Origin: Enterococcus silesiacus | GTDB taxonomy: Bacteria > Bacillota > Bacilli > Lactobacillales > Enterococcaceae | Assembly: GCA_001465115.1 (NCBI GenBank) | Contig: CP013614.1 | Location: forward strand, 1,240,001-1,304,000 | Reading direction: 5' to 3' | DNA: 64,000 bases | Shown here: positions 27,922-36,040 of the stretch, piece by piece | Numbering within the stretch: the stretch's first letter is position 1 | Layout of the letters: each line of letters opens with the position of its first letter | Position numbers and translations under genes: made by a program | The notes under the pieces: model-generated | The model's database searches: none | What the model saw: the letters and a program-made list of their open reading frames with translations, nothing else | What the model was told of the DNA's origin: nothing

Positions 27922-28193
27922 ATCATAAAAGCGGTATGAACCGATCAGCTCTTATGAAAATTAGGAAGCTGAATGTGGAATGCTTTTTATTCCATATGAA
28001 GTTTATCTATTTTCCTGAAGAGTTGGTTCATGTAGCTAGATCATAAAAGCGTAATGAACCGATCAGCTCTTATGAAAATTAGGAAGCTGAATGTGGAATG
28101 CTTTTTATTCCATATGAAGTTTATCTATTTTCCTGAAGAGTTGGTTCATGTAGCTAGATCATAAGAAGCGGTATGAACTGATCAGCTCTCTTA
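27922..28193. repeat. 118-bp tandem repeat, 2.3 copies, each a long hairpin
   Basis: Unit 1 is 27922-28039, unit 2 is 28040-28157, and a partial third begins at 28158 and fades by ~28193. Units 1 and 2 differ at 2 of 118 bases. Within a unit, TGAACC pairs with GGTTCA, AGCTCTT with AAGAGTT, GAAAAT with ATTTTC, AAGCT with AGTTT and ATGTGGAA with TTCCATAT, all nested, giving one hairpin ~100 nt long with small bulges. No long frame runs through. It sits between the trehalose PTS terminator and the nucleoid-associated gene. Confidence 0.9.
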
Positions 28194-28210
28194 AAATTAC
28201 TTTGTGCAGC

Positions 28211-28245
28211 AAAAAAAACAAGGCCAACAGTTACTGCCTTGTTTT
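28211..28245 (-). terminator. Terminator of the trehalose PTS gene
   Basis: Stem AAAACAAGGC (28215-28224) with GCCTTGTTTT (28236-28245); the minus-strand product ends in a T-run. Confidence 0.88.
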
Positions 28246-28263
28246 AGTGAATTTTTATCCTTC

Positions 28264-29730
28264 TTAGTTTTCTTCAACAAATAATTTTCCAGTTGCTTCA
28301 TCAACAGGATCAAGCTTATTGAAAATCCCTTTTGTTCTGAAGATGTACGTTAAAATAAATGGCACAATAACGGCTATCAACATCGCTCCGAAAAACGGTA
28401 GATAATATTGGGGAACAATAGATAAAATCCCCGGCAAGCCGCCAACACCAATGCTGATTGCTTTGACATCAAATAGTGTCGCGAATAATCCAGCACATGC
28501 TGAACCGATCATCCCTGCAACAAACGGGTAGATATACTTCAAGTTGATACCAAACATCGCAGGTTCGGTTACACCTAAGTAACAAGAAATCATTGCTGGA
28601 ATGGAGACTTGCTCTTCCTCTTTATTTCCTCTATGCATAAAGACAACAGCTAGAACAGCCGATCCTTGCGCAATATTAGACAATGCAATCATCGGCCACA
28701 GATTAGTGGAATGGAAATCAGCAATCAATTGTAGGTCGATTGCATTAGTCATATGATGCAGACCAGTAATAACTAGTGGTGCGTACATAAAACCGAACAC
28801 TGCTCCAAACAACCAATTTAGTGAAGAGGTTAAACCAGCATTGACAATATCTGATATCCAGCTGCCGATCGTCCAGCCAATTGGTCCTAAGATCACGTGA
28901 GCAGCAATCACAGTTGGCACTAAAGCGAATAGTGGAACAAAAATCATCGAGACCGCTTGCGGTATTACTTTTCTGAAAAAGATTTCTAAATATGCTAGTA
29001 AAAACCCTGCCAGCATTGCCGGAATAACTTGTGCTTGATAGCCAATCATATTCACTTGAGCAAAACCAAAATCCCAAAACGGAATATCAGCTGCAGCTGT
29101 ACTCGCTACAGAATAAGCATTTAATAATTGCGGTGATACTAATGTGATCCCTAAAACAATACCAAGAATTTGTGTTGTGCCCATTTTTTTAGTGATACTC
29201 CAAGTAATACCTACTGGTAAAAACTGGAAGATAGCTTCACCGATTAACCATAAAAATGAGTTCACGCCATTCCAAAATTGAGAGACTTCAACAATTTTTT
29301 GTCCATCCAAAAAGCCAAATGGGATCCCTTCCAATACATTGCGGAACCCTAAGATCAACCCACCAATTACTAATGCGGGAATCAACGGTGTAAAAATCTC
29401 TGCTAACACCGAAATTGCACGTTGGACAGGGTTTAAATTTTGTTTGGCCGCAGCTTTCCCTTGCTCTTTGGAAACGCCTTCAAGTCCAGATATAGCAGAA
29501 AACTCGTTATAAAATTGTGGTACTTCATTTCCTATAATGACTTGAAATTGCCCAGCATTTGTAAACGTCCCTTTGACAGAAGGAATTTTCTCAATCGCTG
29601 CAGTATCAGCTTTATTTGGATCATTAAGTACAAAGCGCATTCGCGTTGCACAATGTGAAACTGCTGCAATATTTTCTTTTCCTCCTACATCCTCTAACAG
29701 TTTTTTTGCATCTTCTTGAAACTTACCCAT
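28264..29730 (-). CDS. treP: PTS permease, trehalose-specific IIBC
   Basis: A 488-aa protein with an EIIB domain at ~1-85 (phosphocysteine in AAVSHCATRMRFVL, cysteine ~27) and a ten-or-so helix EIIC domain (~105-475) of the glucose superfamily, including the GITxAMFGxN-like SCYLGVTEPAMFGINLKY. It matches trehalose IIBC and has no IIA, which is usual; the general IIA-Glc must come from elsewhere. I start at the ATG at 29730, with GAGGAG 8 bases upstream. It stands alone: no treA or treR is adjacent, though the upstream DNA carries a TreR operator and cre. Confidence 0.9.
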   Translation of the reverse strand: MGKFQEDAKKLLEDVGGKENIAAVSHCATRMRFVLNDPNKADTAAIEKIPSVKGTFTNAGQFQVIIGNEVPQFYNEFSAISGLEGVSKEQGKAAAKQNLNPVQRAISVLAEIFTPLIPALVIGGLILGFRNVLEGIPFGFLDGQKIVEVSQFWNGVNSFLWLIGEAIFQFLPVGITWSITKKMGTTQILGIVLGITLVSPQLLNAYSVASTAAADIPFWDFGFAQVNMIGYQAQVIPAMLAGFLLAYLEIFFRKVIPQAVSMIFVPLFALVPTVIAAHVILGPIGWTIGSWISDIVNAGLTSSLNWLFGAVFGFMYAPLVITGLHHMTNAIDLQLIADFHSTNLWPMIALSNIAQGSAVLAVVFMHRGNKEEEQVSIPAMISCYLGVTEPAMFGINLKYIYPFVAGMIGSACAGLFATLFDVKAISIGVGGLPGILSIVPQYYLPFFGAMLIAVIVPFILTYIFRTKGIFNKLDPVDEATGKLFVEEN

Positions 29731-29753
29731 TTCCTTTGCTCCTCTCAAGTAAC

Positions 29754-29819
29754 TTGTATATACAATTTATCTGTATTTGTATAATACTTTATTATTCGAT
29801 TTTTTACAAGCGTTTTCTT
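29754..29819 (-). promoter_or_regulatory. treP promoter with TreR operator and cre site
   Basis: On the minus strand -35 TTGTAA (29804-29809) and -10 TATTAT (29781-29786) are 17 bases apart. A cre-like AAGAAAACGCTTGTA (29805-29819) overlaps the -35. The palindrome TTGTATATACAA (29754-29765), the known TreR operator sequence, lies about +9 to +20. Repression by TreR without trehalose-6-phosphate and by CcpA under glucose is therefore predicted. Confidence 0.82.
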
Positions 29820-29967
29820 TTTAAACAATAAATTTCTTTTACGCTATGGTTTCGCTCAACCAAAAACACTTTTTCAAATTAGTGGCATTTATTCCATAAA
29901 ATGGTAAACTTGGATGTATCAAATAAAATAAAAAACTGTTTTATGACAGTTTTTAACCGAGGAAACG

Positions 29968-31332
29968 ATGAAAAAAAATAAACTTGCTGTAAAATTAAAA
30001 AAACAATTATCTGCCGTTCAGGTTTTAGCATTGGGATTTATTGTGTTGATATTTTTAGGCGGAACTCTTCTATCCTTACCGATATTCTCACGTAGCGGCA
30101 ATTCTACACCTTTTATCGACGCATTATTTACAGCTGTCTCTGCAGTATGTGTGACTGGCTTGACTACACTTAATACAGCCTTGCACTGGAATGCTTATGG
30201 GCAGTTAGTTATTATGGTATTGATTGAAATCGGCGGTTTGGGATTTATGACGATGCCTGTTCTGTTGTATTTTATTTTACGGAAAAAAATCACACTTAGT
30301 ACACGTATTTTATTACGTGAAGCACTCAATCTGGATGATATGTCTGGAGCCTTCCGTCTGATGATGTATGTGGTTAAATTAGCAACAATCATTCAATTGG
30401 CTGGTGCAATTTTACTTTCAATCGAGTTTGTCCCTGAGTTTGGTTGGAAGAAAGGGCTCTTTTTTGGTCTTTTTCATTCTATATCCAGTTTTTGTAATGC
30501 TGGTTTTGATTTATTAGGCGACAGTTTAACTCCTTATCAGACAAATCCATTTGTTTTACTGGTTATAGGTGGTTTAATTATTTCTGGCGGACTAGGTTTT
30601 ATTGTTTGGCAAGATTTACTACGCTTTAAAGCCAAACGAAAATTTTCTTTACACACAAAAATCGCATTGATCACTACACTTTCTTTATTAATCGGCGGCT
30701 TTATTATATTTTTTATCACAGAGCACAATGCAAGTACTCTGACTACAGGAACTAATTTTTTTGACCGACTGGCAAATACTTTCTTTATGTCAGTTACGCC
30801 AAGAACCGCAGGCTACTATTCAATTGATTATATGCAAATGACAAACGCTGGACTGATCACAACCATCTTCTTGATGTATATTGGTGGAACATCAGGATCT
30901 ACCGCTGGTGGGCTCAAAACAACCACATTCGCCGTGTTAGTTATTCAAATCGTTTCGATTTTTAAGGGTCGGACACGTGCTGAGTTTCAGGGACGCACCA
31001 TTCGAAACAGTACAGTGTTTCGAGCTTTAACGCTTTTTTTCATTACGTTAACATTATGTGTCCTATCGATTATGCTCTTAACAATCACTGAAAATATTCC
31101 TGAATCCTCTGGTATAGAATATGTCGCATTTGAAGTATTTTCTGCGTTTGGAACAGTCGGGCTAACAATGGGATTGACGCCTGACTTAACCGCTGTAGGA
31201 AAAGTTATCATTATGTTATTGATGTATATTGGACGAGTTGGTATTTATACAGTTGGGTTTTCACTACTCACGAAAGGGCAAAAACAACAAGCCAAATTCA
31301 AATATCCTGATGAAAGTGTCATGATTGGGTAA
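29968..31332 (+). CDS. ktrB: Potassium uptake channel subunit (KtrB/TrkH family)
   Basis: A 454-aa membrane protein of the SKT superfamily with four M1-P-M2 repeats. The first is seen in FTAVSAVCVTGLTTLNTA, where the V-T-G filter contributes to K+ selectivity; later repeats have FHSISSFCNAGFDL, MSVTPRTAGYYS and FSAFGTVGLTMGL. The length matches KtrB/KtrD. No ktrA-type RCK subunit gene is nearby; it may be elsewhere. The ATG follows GAGGAAACG. A small hairpin (29931-29939/29946-29954) lies just before the ribosome site. Confidence 0.93.
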   Translation: MKKNKLAVKLKKQLSAVQVLALGFIVLIFLGGTLLSLPIFSRSGNSTPFIDALFTAVSAVCVTGLTTLNTALHWNAYGQLVIMVLIEIGGLGFMTMPVLLYFILRKKITLSTRILLREALNLDDMSGAFRLMMYVVKLATIIQLAGAILLSIEFVPEFGWKKGLFFGLFHSISSFCNAGFDLLGDSLTPYQTNPFVLLVIGGLIISGGLGFIVWQDLLRFKAKRKFSLHTKIALITTLSLLIGGFIIFFITEHNASTLTTGTNFFDRLANTFFMSVTPRTAGYYSIDYMQMTNAGLITTIFLMYIGGTSGSTAGGLKTTTFAVLVIQIVSIFKGRTRAEFQGRTIRNSTVFRALTLFFITLTLCVLSIMLLTITENIPESSGIEYVAFEVFSAFGTVGLTMGLTPDLTAVGKVIIMLLMYIGRVGIYTVGFSLLTKGQKQQAKFKYPDESVMIG

Positions 31333-31335
31333 AAT

Positions 31336-31380
31336 AAAATAAACATAAAAGCTTTTAGCATTTTATGTTTATTTTTTATT
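31336..31380 (+). terminator. Terminator of ktrB
   Basis: A perfect 15-bp A/T-rich stem (31336-31350 with 31361-31375) followed by TTTTATT. Confidence 0.75.
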
Positions 31381-31420
31381 TTAAAAAATATTTATTATCC
31401 TTTATCACAAATGCTAAAAT

Positions 31421-31553
31421 AAAAAATCCCACCCTCTATTGAAGGTGGGAAAAGGAGTTTTACTCTAAAGAGTAAAATGAAAAAATAAAAAGGGTTGTTG
31501 TTGGTATATATGTATAATACTATTTATTTAAATAAATATCAACTAATATCCCT
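31421..31553 (-). ncRNA. Structured repeat unit A (candidate small RNA)
   Basis: The first copy of a paired element. On the minus strand a long stem (AGGGATATTAGTTGATAT against TATACCAACAACAACCCT) is followed by the TTTTACTC/GAGTAAAA hairpin. It ends with a CCCACC...GGTGGG hairpin and ATTTTTTATTTT, that is, a terminator at 31421-31450. About 97 bases are nearly identical to unit B. A good -10 is not evident upstream of this copy. The only plus-strand frame is MKK-stop. Confidence 0.6.
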
Positions 31554-31613
31554 CAATACAAAGTTATTTATTTACTTTTATAAATAATACTTTTTCCTTT
31601 TTACATAAAAAAG

Positions 31614-31749
31614 AAAAAATCCCACCTTCTTTCGAAGATGGGAAAAGGAGTTTTACTCTAAAAGAGTAAAATGAAAAAATAAAAAGGGTTGTTGTTGGTA
31701 TATATGTATATTAAACTCAAATAAATAAAATATCAACTAATAACCCTTG
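31614..31749 (-). ncRNA. Structured repeat unit B (candidate small RNA)
   Basis: The second copy, offset 193 bases from unit A. On the minus strand a promoter TTGTCA (31780-31785), 18 bases, TATTAA (31756-31761) predicts a start at ~31749. That is exactly where CAAGGGTTATTAG opens the long stem. Two further hairpins follow and the transcript would end in CCCATCTTC-GAAA-GAAGGTGGGATTTTTTC. It lies beyond the csp terminator, so it would be independently made, ~135 nt. Confidence 0.65.
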
Positions 31750-31785
31750 AAAAAATTAATATGTTTCAAAAAAATAGAATGACAA

Positions 31786-31819
31786 ATAAAAAAACGACTC
31801 AATATGAATTAAGTCGTTT
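31786..31819 (-). terminator. Terminator of the csp gene
   Basis: AAACGACT (31792-31799) pairs with AGTCGTTT (31812-31819); the minus-strand product ends in a T-run. Confidence 0.82.
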
Positions 31820-31832
31820 CAGAAAAGTTCAA

Positions 31833-32033
31833 TTAGTTTTTAACGATGTTTACTGCTTGTGGTCCACGTTGGCCTTCTTCGATATCAAATGATACGCTTT
31901 GACCTTCGTCTAAAGATTTAAATCCGTCACCTTGGATTGCTGAAAAGTGTGCGAACAAATCTGTTCCGTTATCTTGAGTAATAAAACCAAAACCTTTATC
32001 TGCGTTAAACCATTTCACTGTACCTGTATTCAT
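31833..32033 (-). CDS. Cold-shock protein, CspA family
   Basis: A 66-aa single-domain nucleic-acid-binding beta barrel. The RNP1 motif KGFGFI is at ~13-18 and RNP2 region DLFAHFSAI at ~25-33, so it should bind single-stranded RNA or DNA and melt mRNA structure. The ATG follows AGGAGGA, and a GTGCT-CTT-AGCAC hairpin (32050-32062) precedes the ribosome site. A long leader and its own terminator make it monocistronic. Paralogue identity (CspA, B or C) cannot be told. Confidence 0.96.
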   Translation of the reverse strand: MNTGTVKWFNADKGFGFITQDNGTDLFAHFSAIQGDGFKSLDEGQSVSFDIEEGQRGPQAVNIVKN

Positions 32034-32251
32034 AAATGTGTTCCTCCTAGTGCTCTTAGCACGATTAATTTTTGCAATACCTTTGTGATAAAAAAAGAGG
32101 AATTAAAACACCCTTACGAATGAAATGACCTATTAATTTAAATTACAATTATACTACATTTATTATTGTACAATGGAATGAAATGAAAGTATACTTATTT
32201 CTTCATTTATGAGAAAATACTCATTTTTATTAATAAAGCTATATTTTCCTA
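32034..32251 (-). promoter_or_regulatory. csp leader and upstream region
   Basis: A long A/T-rich leader, as usual for cold-shock genes, with the small hairpin at 32050-32062 directly against the AGGAGG (32043-32048). It may modulate ribosome access with temperature. I see no gene in this stretch. Confidence 0.5.
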
Positions 32252-32296
32252 TAAAAAAATGACTGAGTTTTGCTCTTAAAGACGCATCTCAGTCAT
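32252..32296 (-). terminator. Terminator downstream of the two-component/ABC unit
   Basis: ATGACTGAG (32259-32267) pairs with CTCAGTCAT (32288-32296); a seven-T tract follows on the minus strand. It lies ~220 bases past the kinase stop, leaving an untranslated tail (32297-32518) in which I see no gene. Confidence 0.82.
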
Positions 32297-32518
32297 AAGG
32301 ATAGTTATTTGTTAAGGTATTGATTTTTCAGACTCAATCAGTGTACTATATAAAACTGGTTGATGCAATCTTATATTGATTTTTTCTTGTAATACTTATT
32401 TTGATTTAATCTTTTACTTAAATAAAAATTCTTCTAGACCTAAATGACAGCTTAACAGTTTCATTTACAGAACTAAAAATATTTCAAGCAAACTAGTCTT
32501 ACGATGAGAAAAAAATCT

Positions 32519-33424
32519 TTAATCATCACTCAAAAGAGGAAATCTGATTGAAATCGAAAAGACTTGTTTGATTAACTCAGCTTCAATATGCCCGTTCATC
32601 TTCTCCACAAACTCTTTTACAATAAAAAGACCCAATCCAGTTGAATTCCCAGCTCTTGATTTATCTGACATATAAAATCTGTCGAAAATTTGGGACATAT
32701 CCAGTTCACTTTCAGCGGTAACTTTATTTTGAATGCGGAAAAGCATCTGATCACGCTCCTTCGCCTGGCTAATTTTTATTTCTCCTTGCCCATGATCTAA
32801 ACTATTTTTTATTAAATTAGAGAAAATTCGGGTCAAAGCAGCGCTGTTGGCTAAAATGTATAGTTGGCTTTCGCCAATTGAAATGTTTGGTTCGATCGCC
32901 TCGTTTGAAAATTGAAGATAAAAGGTAAAGATAGTATCCAATAACACTTGATTTATTTCTGTTTTTTGCAGCTCGATCTTATACGCATCATTTTCTAATT
33001 TAGAATATGTAAAAATCGTTTCTAATAATTCAGTTAACGTCTCAATTCTATTTTTGATGACTTCTGCATACTGTTGCCGCTTTTCGCTATCTTTACTTTT
33101 GATCAATAATTGAAAATAACCATCCAATGATGTTAACGGCGTCCGAATATCATGTGCTAGATTGGCAATCGAATCTTTCAACTGTTGTTCCTGTTTTTTG
33201 GTTGTCATTTTATTAGAACGCTGCTCAATCAACATCTGATTTAATAAGCTGAGTAATTCATTTAATTGCTTATCGCTAAACTGATTTGACAATAACAGGT
33301 TACTTTCATGTTGTTGAATAAAACGCATTTGTTGGTTGATGCTCTTGATCTGATGCCGGTATTGAACTACGTGCAACAGTAAGAAAATACATAGAAGCCC
33401 AACGGTGATCGTGCCTAAAAGCAT
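32519..33424 (-). CDS. Sensor histidine kinase
   Basis: A 301-aa kinase with one N-terminal membrane segment (2-21) and essentially no extracellular domain. A short linker/coil (22-80) leads to the HisKA H-box NLAHDIRTPLTSLDGY (H91). The ATPase domain has N-box FSNLIKNSLDHG (N207), the FDRFYMSDKS F-box and GNSTGLGLF G-box (259-267). Last in the unit with ABC permease, ATPase and regulator. Having no sensor domain, it may take its signal from the transporter, as BceS-type kinases do, though those have two helices. Confidence 0.92.
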   Translation of the reverse strand: MLLGTITVGLLCIFLLLHVVQYRHQIKSINQQMRFIQQHESNLLLSNQFSDKQLNELLSLLNQMLIEQRSNKMTTKKQEQQLKDSIANLAHDIRTPLTSLDGYFQLLIKSKDSEKRQQYAEVIKNRIETLTELLETIFTYSKLENDAYKIELQKTEINQVLLDTIFTFYLQFSNEAIEPNISIGESQLYILANSAALTRIFSNLIKNSLDHGQGEIKISQAKERDQMLFRIQNKVTAESELDMSQIFDRFYMSDKSRAGNSTGLGLFIVKEFVEKMNGHIEAELIKQVFSISIRFPLLSDD

Positions 33425-33453
33425 TGCAAAACTCCCTTACTTTCTACTCAATA

Positions 33454-34257
33454 TTAGTTGATATCGCTCTTTGTTTTGACGGTGATGCTATACGTCAACA
33501 TTACTACAATAAATACAGCAGAGACCGTCATTCCACGGATAATACTTGTTATAGGAGAAGTCCCAGTAATACTTGGGACAATTCCAGTGACTGTGTAATT
33601 CATCAAATTAAACGTCTCGTTTCCAGTCAAACCATGGATAATGTTATTGATCATTTGATAGATATAGCTGAATCCACCGAAGGTTAGCAAAATACCTACC
33701 AGCATACTCACAATAGGCTGCTTGATCAAGGTAATTAGTCCCAATATGATTGTGGCAAATGCAATGTGAAAAACAAATTGCAGACTCATTTCCTTTACTA
33801 AATCAAAAACATTGCCTAGACTAACTGAATCAAAAATAATATTTCCCATAAAAAAGAAAACAAACAGACTGCCAATAAAAGAAAGCACTATGAATGAACA
33901 TTGGCTAACAAATTTTGATAATACGAGTAACCCTCTACTTGTCACTTGTCCCGCAATGTTCTTAGTAAAACCGGATGCCTCTTCACGATTGATAAATAAG
34001 ACGCTAAAAATCACACTCCCAATCAAGAATGAATTACTACTTGCCATAATTTTGAAAAGTGTTGCTAAATCTGTATAGCTTCTCAAACCATCCGTCTTTG
34101 TAGTAATTCCTATAGTAATCTCCACATCAGGCGTGCCGATTGACTCGCTCATAGAATACAAAATCATCCCTACAAAAGATAAAGTCCCCAGCAAAATAAG
34201 ATAAGTACTTTTCGAGCGAAACATCCGATACAGATCCATCTTGATCACATTAATCAC
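33454..34257 (-). CDS. ABC transporter permease (ABC-2/BcrB-like)
   Basis: A 267-aa protein with six hydrophobic segments: ~17-37, a long stretch ~66-88 (FKIMASSNSFLIGSVIFSVLF), ~110-132, ~155-180, ~183-205 and ~235-260. It has the VxNTISSGxx-like FINREEASGFTKNIAGQVTSRG, the arrangement of BcrB/ABC2_membrane_4 exporters. It overlaps the ATPase gene by 8 bases, so the two form one transporter. Likely substrate is a peptide antibiotic or cell-wall-active compound; this is inferred from the family and the linked two-component system. Confidence 0.86.
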   Translation of the reverse strand: MINVIKMDLYRMFRSKSTYLILLGTLSFVGMILYSMSESIGTPDVEITIGITTKTDGLRSYTDLATLFKIMASSNSFLIGSVIFSVLFINREEASGFTKNIAGQVTSRGLLVLSKFVSQCSFIVLSFIGSLFVFFFMGNIIFDSVSLGNVFDLVKEMSLQFVFHIAFATIILGLITLIKQPIVSMLVGILLTFGGFSYIYQMINNIIHGLTGNETFNLMNYTVTGIVPSITGTSPITSIIRGMTVSAVFIVVMLTYSITVKTKSDIN

Positions 34258-35167
34258 GGCTGTTCCCTCCAGTCAAACTTAAAAAATAATCTTCTAGCGA
34301 AACTTGCGAAATCGTAATAGAGTCAATAGCAATATTCGCTTTGGCAAGTGCTAAATTAATTGCACTATTTTTAGTTAATTGTTCATAAATTCGAATGGTG
34401 TTGCGATCAACTACTTTATAATTTGAAATTCCTATGTTTTCGATCACAGTAGTAGCCAGTTGCGGTTCGTTTAAGCGAATCTCGATAAACTGTTTGCATT
34501 CCTCTGTCAATTTTTCATGAGAAATTTCTCGAATCAGTTGGCCTTGATGAATAAAGCCATAGTCCGTTGCCATTTTAGATAGTTCTTCTAAAAGATGACT
34601 TGAGATCATGATTGTAATATTTTTAGTTTCCACTAATTTTATCAAGATATCTCGCATCTCTACGATTCCTTGGGGATCCAAACCATTGACTGGCTCATCT
34701 AAGATGAGTAAATCTGGTTCACCAATCAATGCCATCGCTATGCCTAATCTTTGCCTCATCCCTAAAGAATACTGTTTAACTTTCTTTTTCCCCACATCTG
34801 CAAGACCTACTAGTTTTAATAGCGAAGGTATGTACTCTTTGCCATATAATCCGATAGCAATTTGCTTTAATTTTAAATTATCAGCAGCACTCATATCACC
34901 ATATAAACCAGGCGTTTCTATCAATATTCCGATACGTGAAAAATAGTTTTTAACTTGAGGTCCACTCTCACCAAATAGTGCAATCTCCCCACTAGTCGGT
35001 GCAGCAAGCCCACTAAGCATACGCATGAGCGTGGTTTTCCCTGAACCGTTTTTGCCAACTAATCCATAGATAGCACCACGTTTCACATGTAAATTTACAC
35101 GATTAACTGCAAACTGATCTTTGTACTTTTTACTTAACTCATTAGCTTCCAGTAAATAGTTACTCAT
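34250..35167 (-). CDS. ABC transporter ATP-binding protein (BcrA-like)
   Basis: A 305-aa ATPase. Walker A is GKNGSGKTT (38-46), signature YSLGMRQRLGIA (133-144), Walker B LLILDEPVNGLD (153-164), followed by SSHLLEELSKMATDYG. A C-terminal ~90-residue domain (YKVVDRNTIRIYEQL, ISQVSLEDYFLSLTGG) is typical of bacitracin/lantibiotic self-protection and ABC-2 drug exporters. The gene opens the transporter pair, 85 bases after the regulator gene. Confidence 0.93.
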   Translation of the reverse strand: MSNYLLEANELSKKYKDQFAVNRVNLHVKRGAIYGLVGKNGSGKTTLMRMLSGLAAPTSGEIALFGESGPQVKNYFSRIGILIETPGLYGDMSAADNLKLKQIAIGLYGKEYIPSLLKLVGLADVGKKKVKQYSLGMRQRLGIAMALIGEPDLLILDEPVNGLDPQGIVEMRDILIKLVETKNITIMISSHLLEELSKMATDYGFIHQGQLIREISHEKLTEECKQFIEIRLNEPQLATTVIENIGISNYKVVDRNTIRIYEQLTKNSAINLALAKANIAIDSITISQVSLEDYFLSLTGGNSRD

Positions 35168-35252
35168 CCTCTTTCCCCCTCTTGTTTGCTAAACTCATTT
35201 TAGCTTGCAACTGCAAATTCAATACTAAAAAGAATTAAGGAAGCATTAAAGC

Positions 35253-35921
35253 TTATTCTTGTAAAGTAAAGCCCACTCCCCAAACCGTTTTGATCCACTC
35301 TTGTCCAGAATTTTTTTTAATTTTTTGTCGGATATTTGAAATATGGACGTTAACAGTTTTATCTTCACCTATATAAAAATCAGCCCAAGCATATTCATAA
35401 ATTTCCTGCTTACTAAATATTTTTTTAGGATAGGATAGTAGTAACTCCATAATGCTAAATTCTCGATGTGTTAAAGCAATCTCCTGACCCGATACGATTA
35501 AAGCATTTCGATCTTTATCCAGCGTCAACGATTGAAAGGAAAGCAATCGTCCCTGATATGGACTACTTTTTCGTATTTGTACTTGAATGCGGGCCAATAG
35601 TTCTTCAATTGCAAAAGGTTTCGTGAGATAATCATCCGCTCCACTAGTCAACATCTCAACTTTAGTATCTAATACATCTTTTGATGAAATAATGATTATC
35701 GCTGCATTGGATTTTTCTTTTATAAGCGGCACTAATTTTTCTCCTGTAATACCAGGCAGCATTAAATCCAATAAAATAACTTGAAAGCTTTTCTTTTCTA
35801 TACACAATAATGCTTCTGTACCAGAATAAGCTCGTGTACAGGAAAATGATTCTTCCACTAACGTTTCATAGAGTAGATCATTGATATAAGGATCATCTTC
35901 GACAATCAAAATGTTGTTCAT
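35253..35921 (-). CDS. OmpR/PhoB-type response regulator
   Basis: A 222-aa protein. The receiver domain (1-~115) has the acidic pair ED (8-9), phospho-acceptor D52 in VILLDLMLPG and K101 in YLTKPF. The winged-helix DNA-binding domain (~125-220) contains LTHREFSIMELLLSYPKK and EDKTVNVHISNIRQKIKK. First gene of the four-gene unit on the minus strand; it probably activates the downstream transporter. The ATG is preceded by GAGGGAGAAG. Confidence 0.95.
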   Translation of the reverse strand: MNNILIVEDDPYINDLLYETLVEESFSCTRAYSGTEALLCIEKKSFQVILLDLMLPGITGEKLVPLIKEKSNAAIIIISSKDVLDTKVEMLTSGADDYLTKPFAIEELLARIQVQIRKSSPYQGRLLSFQSLTLDKDRNALIVSGQEIALTHREFSIMELLLSYPKKIFSKQEIYEYAWADFYIGEDKTVNVHISNIRQKIKKNSGQEWIKTVWGVGFTLQE

Positions 35922-35990
35922 TTCTTCTCCCTCATTCTTGTTATCTATCGCTTAATAATTATCGCTATTCATTATAGCAGAGTACGCATT

Positions 35991-36029
35991 AAAAAAGCCC
36001 TCAAGTTCGATCACTCTTGGGCCTTTTTT
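35991..36029. terminator. Terminator of the traX-like gene
   Basis: A stem of GGCCCAAG/CTTGAGGGC with one bulge, flanked by A6/T6; its minus-strand T-run suits the gene at 36041. Confidence 0.75.
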
Positions 36030-36040
36030 GACTTGCCACT

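Noticed and set aside
27922..28193. CRISPR array
   Set aside because: Repeats are 118 bp, directly abutting with no spacers, and no cas genes are present.
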